From Pleomorphomonas oryzae DSM 16300 (GTDB taxonomy: Bacteria > Pseudomonadota > Alphaproteobacteria > Rhizobiales > Pleomorphomonadaceae), in contig NZ_AUHB01000004.1 in the NCBI RefSeq assembly GCF_000422965.1, positions 1 through 64,000 on the forward strand: a stretch of 64,000 nt of DNA, in the 5' to 3' direction. The notes under the pieces were generated by a model that saw only the letters and a program-made list of their open reading frames with translations, ran no database searches and had not been told where the DNA came from. Position 1 is the first letter of the stretch. Each line of letters opens with the position of its first letter. The translations under genes were made by a program, and so were the position numbers. Below, piece after piece: positions 58,218 to 64,000 of this stretch.

Positions 58218-60029
58218 TCAGCCTTCCAATTCCTCGCGTAGCATTTCGAGCCGCAGCCACTCTTCCTCGGCGAGGGCCAGAGCCGCTTCGGTGGCGGTGA
58301 GTTTTTCCGTGGTGGAGGCAAACAGCTTGGGGTCGCGCGCATAAAGGCCGTGATCGTCCAGCACGGCATGAAGACGCTTAGCCTCCTCGGCCAACTGATC
58401 CATCCGGCCGGGCAACGTCTCCAGGGCATGCTTGTCCTTGAAGCTGAGCTTGGAGCGCCCCTTCGGTGCCGACACGGCGGCAGGTGTCGCTTTCTTCGGC
58501 GCGGCGGCGGACTTTTCCGCCTTCCTCGCCTCGACACCCTTGCCACGTTGGGCCAGCATGTCGGTATAACCGCCGGCATATTCGAGCCAGCGACCATCGC
58601 CTTCGCTCATCACGACCGAGGCGACGACGCGATCGAGAAAGTCGCGGTCGTGGCTGATGACGATGATCGTCCCCTTGTAGTCGGCGAGCAGCTCTTCCAG
58701 GAGATCGAGCGTTTCGAGGTCGAGATCGTTGGTCGGCTCGTCCAGCACCAGCATGTTGGATGGCTTGGCGAGCGCCCGCGCCAGCATCACCCGGCCGCGC
58801 TCACCGCCCGATAGGGCAGAAAGCGGCGTCCGCGCCTGCTCGGGCGAGAACAGGAAGTCCTTCATATAGCCGATGACGTGGCGTTTTTCCTCACCGATCA
58901 CCACCCAATCGCCCTTGCCCTCGGTAAGAGCGTCGGCGAGCGTCGTCTCGGGATCAAGGCTGTCGCGCTTTTGCTCCAGCGTCTGCATGTCGAGGGACAG
59001 ACCGAGCTTGACGGTGCCGCTGTCCGGCTGGAGATCGCCGGTGAGAAGCCTCAGCAGCGTGGTCTTGCCGGCACCATTAGGTCCGACGATGCCGATGCGA
59101 TCGCCGCGCGCCACCCGGATCGAGAAATCCTGCACGATCGGTCGATCACCAAATGACTTCGAGACGGATTTCGCCTCGATAACCAGCTTCGACGACGCAT
59201 CGGCTTCAGCCGCTGTCATCTTCACCGAGCCCTGCGGACCGCGGTACTCGCGCTTGGACTTGCGGAGATCGGCGAGCAGGTCGACGCGACGGACGTTGCG
59301 CTTACGGCGGGCGGTGACGCCGTAGCGCATCCAGTGCTCTTCGGCCTCGATCTTGCGGTCGAGCTTGATGAGGTCTCGCTCTTCCTCTTCCAGCACCTGA
59401 TCGCGCCAGGCTTCGAAATGGGAAAAGCCACGATCAAGCGTGCGTGTGACGCCGCGATCGAGCCAGACGGTGGTGCGCGACAGGTTTTCCAGGAACCGGC
59501 GGTCATGCGAGATCAGCACCAGCGCCGACTTCATCGACTTGAGTTCGCTTTCCAGCCACTCGATGGCCGGCAAGTCGAGATGGTTGGTCGGTTCGTCAAG
59601 CAACAGAATGTCCGGCTCGGGCGCCAGCACGTGGGCAAGCGCCGCGCGCCGAATCTCACCGCCCGATAGCGATGCCGTCGGCTCGGCGCCGGTCATGCCA
59701 AGTTCATTGATAAGATAGAGCGCCCGGTAATGGTCGTCGCCCGGCGCCAATCCCGACTCGACGTATTCGAGCGTCGTCTTGAAGGCGGTGAGGTCCGGCT
59801 CCTGCCTGAGATAGCGCACCGTCTTGCCCGGCTGGAAGAAGCGCTCGCCATCGTCGGCCTCGACGAGACCGGCGGCGATCTTGAGCAGCGTTGATTTGCC
59901 GGAGCCGTTACGGCCGACCAGCGTAATGCGATCGCCTTCACCGACCGTCAGGTCGGCGCCGATGAGCAACGGCGTGGCACCAAAGGTGAGATGAATGTTC
60001 TTGAGGAATAGGACCGGAGGAGAAGCCAT
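58218..60029 (-). CDS. uup: ABC-F family ATPase, Uup-like
   Basis: A 603-residue ABC-F protein with two nucleotide-binding domains, no membrane part. Walker A motifs are GRNGSGKST (about 38-46) and GPNGAGKTT (about 320-328), with signatures LSGGEIRRAAL and LSGGERGRVML. A linker between them and a C-terminal coiled coil (KLTATEAALALAEEEWLRLEML-like, about 540-603) fit Uup, which acts on ribosomes and DNA branch structures. ATG 60029 follows GGAGGAG. Its 79-nt gap to the channel gene suggests co-transcription. Confidence 0.92.
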   Translation of the reverse strand: MASPPVLFLKNIHLTFGATPLLIGADLTVGEGDRITLVGRNGSGKSTLLKIAAGLVEADDGERFFQPGKTVRYLRQEPDLTAFKTTLEYVESGLAPGDDHYRALYLINELGMTGAEPTASLSGGEIRRAALAHVLAPEPDILLLDEPTNHLDLPAIEWLESELKSMKSALVLISHDRRFLENLSRTTVWLDRGVTRTLDRGFSHFEAWRDQVLEEEERDLIKLDRKIEAEEHWMRYGVTARRKRNVRRVDLLADLRKSKREYRGPQGSVKMTAAEADASSKLVIEAKSVSKSFGDRPIVQDFSIRVARGDRIGIVGPNGAGKTTLLRLLTGDLQPDSGTVKLGLSLDMQTLEQKRDSLDPETTLADALTEGKGDWVVIGEEKRHVIGYMKDFLFSPEQARTPLSALSGGERGRVMLARALAKPSNMLVLDEPTNDLDLETLDLLEELLADYKGTIIVISHDRDFLDRVVASVVMSEGDGRWLEYAGGYTDMLAQRGKGVEARKAEKSAAAPKKATPAAVSAPKGRSKLSFKDKHALETLPGRMDQLAEEAKRLHAVLDDHGLYARDPKLFASTTEKLTATEAALALAEEEWLRLEMLREELEG

Positions 60030-60046
60030 AACCTAAATCGTCTCCA

Positions 60047-60898
60047 TCAGCCGCGTAGCGTAAAGGCTTCGTCGGCAAGGCGCTCGACGATCTCTCGGAT
60101 CGCCTTGCGCGACGGACCGGCCGCCGCCACCTGCCGCGATACGTTGGGTAGCGTGCGCTTGGCCGCTGCCCGGCCAAAGCGCGAGCGGAGATCGGTCATG
60201 GTGGCGCCCTGCGCACCAATGCCGGGGGCAAGGATCAGCGAGGTCGGCAGCCGTTCGAGCACTTGATCGGCATCGTCGAGCGTGGCGCCAACCACCGCAC
60301 CACAGGGGCCGTTGCCCATCTTGCCGAGCAAGCCCTGATTGAAGACCGTGAGATCGTCGGCCAGCGCGTCGGCGACCGTGCGGTCGTCCCCCTGCCGGGC
60401 GGTCTGCAGTAGGATGCCGTCAGGGTTCGAGGAACGCACCACCACAAAGAGGCCCGCCCCGTACTCGGCGGCGCGCTTGACCACCGGCTTCAGCGATCCT
60501 GAGCCCATATAGGCGCCGAGCGTGATGGCATCGACCGGCGTTCCCGCGTCGTCGCCAATCCAGGCGCCGGCATAGGCCTCGATGGTGTGGCCGATATCCA
60601 TCCGCTTGATGTCGGCGATCACCAGCGCATCGGTCGAACGGGCATGACCGATCACCTCTGCCGCCGATTTGAGGCCTTGCCAGCCGAAGCGCTCGAAGAA
60701 GGCGATCTGCGGCTTGAACACACCTACGAGGTCGCCCACCGCTTCGACCATCTCCAAGCCGAACACCCGCACGCCTTCGGCGTTGTAGGGCAGGTCCCAC
60801 GCCTTCAGCACTTCAGGCGCAGGATCGATGCCGACGGTGAGCGGCGAACGACGATCGGCGATCGCCTCGAAACGGTCGGCGAAGGGAATGACGGCCAT
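60047..60898 (-). CDS. pyrF: Orotidine 5'-phosphate decarboxylase PyrF (type 2)
   Basis: A 283-residue enzyme making UMP from OMP. The catalytic motif ADIKRMDIGHT and the type 2 hallmark VVRSSNPDG are present. This class is about 270-290 residues and is found in actinobacteria and some proteobacteria, unlike the shorter type 1 of most Alphaproteobacteria. ATG 60898 (MAVIPFADRFEA) is chosen; upstream codons are not conserved in type. It precedes uup on the same strand with a 17-nt gap. Confidence 0.95.
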   Translation of the reverse strand: MAVIPFADRFEAIADRRSPLTVGIDPAPEVLKAWDLPYNAEGVRVFGLEMVEAVGDLVGVFKPQIAFFERFGWQGLKSAAEVIGHARSTDALVIADIKRMDIGHTIEAYAGAWIGDDAGTPVDAITLGAYMGSGSLKPVVKRAAEYGAGLFVVVRSSNPDGILLQTARQGDDRTVADALADDLTVFNQGLLGKMGNGPCGAVVGATLDDADQVLERLPTSLILAPGIGAQGATMTDLRSRFGRAAAKRTLPNVSRQVAAAGPSRKAIREIVERLADEAFTLRG

Positions 60899-61054
60899 GG
60901 CAGATCTCCGGAAAATCACTTGGCAGGCGATATAGCGCATCGCACGGAAAAGTGGGAACCGGTTTTCCGCGAAAGCGACGCAACACATCGAGAACCGAGA
61001 GCGCACAGCGCCCTCGCCGGCATGCCACTGGAGAAAGCCGTTCGAGCAGGGTCC

Positions 61055-62458
61055 CTAGATGGGTGCCTTGCGCACGTACCAGCTCTTCGGCCGCGTCAGG
61101 CCATGGAAGCCGAGCGGCGACAGGGCCGCGCCGCGACCCGTATCCTTGACGCCGGTCCAGGTCAGCGCCGGGTCGAGATAATCGCAGCGATTGACGAAGA
61201 CCGTCCCGGTCTCTAGCTCGCGGCCGATCGCCTCGGCGGCGTCGAGATCCTCCGTCCACAGCGAACAGGTGAGCCCGTATTTGGAATCGTTCATCAAGGC
61301 CAACGCCTCGGCATCGTCGTGCACCTTCATGATGCCGACTGCCGGACCGAAGGTTTCCTCGGTCATGAATGCCATCTGGTGATTGACCGATGTCAGCACT
61401 TGCGGCGCGATATAGGGCGTCCCCTCCTTGTCGGCAGGGAACGACTTCGGGTCGATGTGGGCGACGGCACCACCGCGAAGCGCCGCTGCGATCTGTTCGC
61501 GCACTGTCGCCGCGCCGCGGGCGCGCGCCATCGGCCCCAGCGTCACTGAGGGGTCGGTGGGATTTCCCAGCACATATTTCTTCGTCACGTCGACGAGACC
61601 GGCGACGAAATCGTCATAGACCTTCTCGTGCACGTAGACCCGCTCGATGCCACAGCAGCACTGTCCCGCATTGAAGAAGGCGCCGTCGGCGACATTCTCG
61701 ATGGCAAACTCGAGCTTGGCATCGGGACGGACATAGGCTGGATCCTTGCCGCCGAGCTCGAGGTTGATGGCGATAAAGGTGCCGACCGCCGCCCGCTCCA
61801 TCGCAGCACCGCCAGCCACCGAGCCAGTGAAGGCAACCATGTCGGCCTTGCCCGCGGCGATCGCCGCTGCCGTCTGGTCGTGGCTGAGCACGATATGCTG
61901 GAATACGCCCTCCGGCAGGCCAGCGGCATCGAAGGCATCCTGGAAGCGCTCGGCCACCAGCAACGTCTGGTCGGAATGCTTCAGTACCACCGTGTTGCCG
62001 GCCATCAGCGCCGGCATCACCGAGTTGACGGTGGTGAGATAGGGATAGTTCCAGGGCGCCACCACGAAGACGACGCCGAGCGGCTCGCGGCTGATGGTAC
62101 GGTGGGCGCCGTGATCGCCGAATTCGAGACCGCTATCAAGTGGCGCGAGACTTTCAGCCGCGATCTTGGCCATGTGACGGGTGCGCTGCTCGACGCCGTT
62201 GAGCTCGAAGGGCGTGTAGCGGATCGGCCGGCCCATCTGCCAGGTCAGTTCCTCGGCAATGCGCGGCCGCATGGCCAGCATGGCCTCAAGCGCCTTGAGG
62301 CAATAGCCGATGCGGGTGTCGAGCGGCAGCTTCGCCCAGGCCTTCTGAGCGTCGCGAGCGAGACGGAATACGCGGTTCATCTCCGCTTCCGTGGCAATCG
62401 ATCGCTCGGCGTAAACCGAGCCGTCCACGGGAGAGACGAGCGTCATGACGTCGGACAT
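61055..62458 (-). CDS. NAD(P)-dependent aldehyde dehydrogenase
   Basis: A 467-residue ALDH-superfamily enzyme. E234 (LELGGKDP) is the general base, and NAGQCCCG (about 264-270) holds the catalytic Cys, about C268, flanked by two more cysteines, which is unusual. VAPWNYPY and GFHGLTRPKS are typical blocks. ATG 62458 has GGAG nine nt upstream; an ATG five codons earlier is less favoured. It lies behind an ethanolamine-type permease, so an amino-aldehyde or acetaldehyde from amine catabolism is a plausible substrate; this is inference. Confidence 0.92.
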   Translation of the reverse strand: MSDVMTLVSPVDGSVYAERSIATEAEMNRVFRLARDAQKAWAKLPLDTRIGYCLKALEAMLAMRPRIAEELTWQMGRPIRYTPFELNGVEQRTRHMAKIAAESLAPLDSGLEFGDHGAHRTISREPLGVVFVVAPWNYPYLTTVNSVMPALMAGNTVVLKHSDQTLLVAERFQDAFDAAGLPEGVFQHIVLSHDQTAAAIAAGKADMVAFTGSVAGGAAMERAAVGTFIAINLELGGKDPAYVRPDAKLEFAIENVADGAFFNAGQCCCGIERVYVHEKVYDDFVAGLVDVTKKYVLGNPTDPSVTLGPMARARGAATVREQIAAALRGGAVAHIDPKSFPADKEGTPYIAPQVLTSVNHQMAFMTEETFGPAVGIMKVHDDAEALALMNDSKYGLTCSLWTEDLDAAEAIGRELETGTVFVNRCDYLDPALTWTGVKDTGRGAALSPLGFHGLTRPKSWYVRKAPI

Positions 62459-62554
62459 GATGGGTGGCTCCATTCGGCTCGGGACGACATTGGCAAAAAC
62501 CCTAACGCCATCTCTGCATGCCGATGCCGGCCAATCAAGAGCCCAGACGACTAT

Positions 62555-62586
62555 GCAAAACGGGGCACCCGGTGAAGGCGCCCCGC
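62555..62586 (-). terminator. Terminator between permease and aldehyde dehydrogenase
   Basis: On the minus strand CGGGGCGCC and GGGTGCCCCG pair around TTCACC and are followed by TTTTGC. It comes 26 nt after the permease stop and about 97 nt before the dehydrogenase start, so the two genes may be separately transcribed or coupled by partial readthrough. Confidence 0.7.
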
Positions 62587-62611
62587 GACTTTTGATTGTT
62601 ATAACGGAAAC

Positions 62612-64000
62612 TCACTCGGCCAGAGCAGGTTGCTCCGCACCAGGGTCGGTACCACCGCCAGCGTGAGCAATGGCAAATTCCTCTTCCGGCGACAGGATCA
62701 ACTTGTGGCGACCGATCAGGGCGAAATAGGCGATCGCCGCCGCGAACCACACCGCCACCCAGAGTACCCCCTTGGAGAAGTTGGGATCCTGTACTTGGTA
62801 GTAGAGCGTGACGATGGCGATAATGATCGTCAGCACAGCGCCGGGAATGCCCAGCGGGCTCTTGTACGGGCGTTCGATGTCCGGCTGGTTGATCCTGAGC
62901 AGGATGAACGAGATCGCCTGCATGATGTAGGAGAACATGGCGCCGAACACCGCCATGTTAAGCAGCACCGAACCGATCGCCGCGCCGCCCTCAGTGGCGC
63001 CAAGTGCGAACCAGATCACCATCATCACCAATAGACCGACGACGGAGCCGGTGACCATGGCAACATGCGGCGTCTTGTACTTGGAATGAGTGAGCGACAG
63101 CGCGGTTGGGAAGTAGCCGGCGCGCGACAGGGAATAGACTTGCCGACCCTGAGCATAGAGGATGGTGTGGAAAGAGGCGATCAGGCCGGTCAACGCCACA
63201 ATGCCCAGCAGGACCACACCGCTATCACCATAGACGGCACGGAAACCATCGAGCAGCGGCTCAAGCGACGACCCCAGATGGAAGGCGCCAACACCGGCAA
63301 CCGATGGGTTGAGCAGCACGATCATGAACGCCGAAAGAATCAGCGTCGAAATGCCCATGATCAGGCCCCTGGGCATATCACGCTTGGGATCCACCGATTC
63401 TTCGGCCGCCAGCGGCAGCTGCTCGATGGCAAGGAACAGCCACACAGCGAATGGCAGCGTGGCGAGAACGCCAGAGAAGCCGAACGGAAACCATGCGCCG
63501 CCACCCTCCGGCAGCTCGATCGCCGTGCCATCGGGTCCGACACCGATATTGAGAGCCCATCGCGAGAAATTCATGTGCGGGATGGCGCTCACCCAGAAAA
63601 ACACCAGAACGGCCAGCGATAGGACCGTCACCACCAGCGTCACCTTGAACGACAGTTCGAGGCCGAACACGTTGAGGCCGAGGAAGATCACATAGAAAGC
63701 AATCCAGACGAGCGGCGAATAGGCAGCATCAAGACCGAGAATGGAATTTACATAGGCGGTGATGAAGGTGACGATCACCGCCGGGGTGATGACATATTCG
63801 ACGTTTTCACAAAGACCGGTGATGAAGCCGCCCCATGGGCCCATCGCCGTGCGGGCGAAGGAATAGGCGGCGCCGGTATGCGGCAACGCTGGGCTCATCT
63901 CGGCAATCGACAGCGACAGGCCGAGATACATGACGGCAATGATCGCGCCGGCGGCCAGCATGCCGCCCCAGCCGCCGGTGGCGAAACCAAAGTTCCAGCC
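62612..64000 (-). CDS. Ethanolamine permease-like APC transporter (5' end outside window)
   Basis: At least 462 residues of an APC-superfamily permease; the start lies past the window edge, since the frame is open to base 64000. About 11-12 membrane helices are seen. GWNFGFATGGWGG at the edge, ALPHTGAAYSFARTAMGPWGGFITGL and ENVEYVITPAVIV resemble the ethanolamine permease (Eat) group. It would import ethanolamine or a similar amine by proton symport. The C-terminus ends in an acidic tail (SPEEEFAIAHAGG). Substrate is family-level inference. Confidence 0.85.
   Translation of the reverse strand, partial: GWNFGFATGGWGGMLAAGAIIAVMYLGLSLSIAEMSPALPHTGAAYSFARTAMGPWGGFITGLCENVEYVITPAVIVTFITAYVNSILGLDAAYSPLVWIAFYVIFLGLNVFGLELSFKVTLVVTVLSLAVLVFFWVSAIPHMNFSRWALNIGVGPDGTAIELPEGGGAWFPFGFSGVLATLPFAVWLFLAIEQLPLAAEESVDPKRDMPRGLIMGISTLILSAFMIVLLNPSVAGVGAFHLGSSLEPLLDGFRAVYGDSGVVLLGIVALTGLIASFHTILYAQGRQVYSLSRAGYFPTALSLTHSKYKTPHVAMVTGSVVGLLVMMVIWFALGATEGGAAIGSVLLNMAVFGAMFSYIMQAISFILLRINQPDIERPYKSPLGIPGAVLTIIIAIVTLYYQVQDPNFSKGVLWVAVWFAAAIAYFALIGRHKLILSPEEEFAIAHAGGGTDPGAEQPALAE

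Noticed and set aside
58139-58597. Upstream extension of the mechanosensitive channel frame by 153 codons
   Set aside because: It overlaps the end of the ABC-F gene in another frame and precedes a clear signal peptide.

Overview
The window looks like a chromosomal segment of a high-GC alphaproteobacterium of the Rhizobiales (Hyphomicrobiales). Three things point there: the short 16S rRNA 5' region (about 334 nt where E. coli has about 364), the gene content (RirA-type iron regulator, IalB-family protein, DUF4167, DUF1178, DUF1223, EI-Ntr PtsP), and a gene order familiar from that group (secA-ppiC-argJ-mutT; comF-grxC-nitrilase-DUF1178; ubiG/lysC-ptsP-prfA-prmC-DUF4167). Genus cannot be fixed from the sequence alone. 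No tRNA, CRISPR array, transposase, integrase or plasmid/phage gene was recognised.

Layout. 1-700: 5' end of a 16S rRNA gene (minus strand) with its leader, a boxA-like antitermination site and a strong promoter. 1-11.3 kb: M23 peptidase, TerC and DUF554 membrane proteins, ClpB, a RirA-like Rrf2 regulator with an iron-type operator, and SecA. 11.7-18.2 kb: parvulin isomerase, ArgJ, MutT, an orphan Flp pilin, a methyltransferase, ComF, glutaredoxin, a nitrilase-fold amidase and DUF1178. 18.2-28 kb: UbiG, an alpha/beta hydrolase, a repeat-rich intergenic patch, then LysC-PtsP-PrfA-PrmC and an Asn/Gln-rich DUF4167 protein. 28-34.3 kb: TypA, a Bcr/CflA-type exporter, a LysE exporter and a chemoreceptor. 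34.3-35.8 kb: an AT-rich island with two convergent, overlapping genes, a membrane-anchored coiled-coil protein and a stand-alone GT51 peptidoglycan glycosyltransferase domain. 35.8-48.9 kb: ArgG, an ArnT-like glycosyltransferase, DUF1232, IalB, RlmN, LysE, LMW phosphatase, ThpR, ArgC, LeuD, RidA, DUF1223, a lone AsnC sensor domain and a metallophosphoesterase. 49-64 kb: a short independent unit for a 38-residue protein, Nudix, AhpC-AhpD, a Gfo/Idh/MocA oxidoreductase, ROK kinase, MFS exporter, UPF0104 protein, MscS channel, Uup-type ABC-F, PyrF, aldehyde dehydrogenase and an ethanolamine-type permease cut by the window end.

Most genes are housekeeping. Arginine synthesis (argJ, argC, argG) is scattered; translation and its quality control are well represented (prfA, prmC, rlmN, typA, uup), as are protein export and folding (secA, ppiC, clpB). 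The parts that depart from routine are the AT-rich GT51 island, the duplicated GC-rich elements with a 15-bp perfect palindrome before lysC, two very small genes with their own signals, and a perfect operator-like palindrome in front of the orphan pilin.
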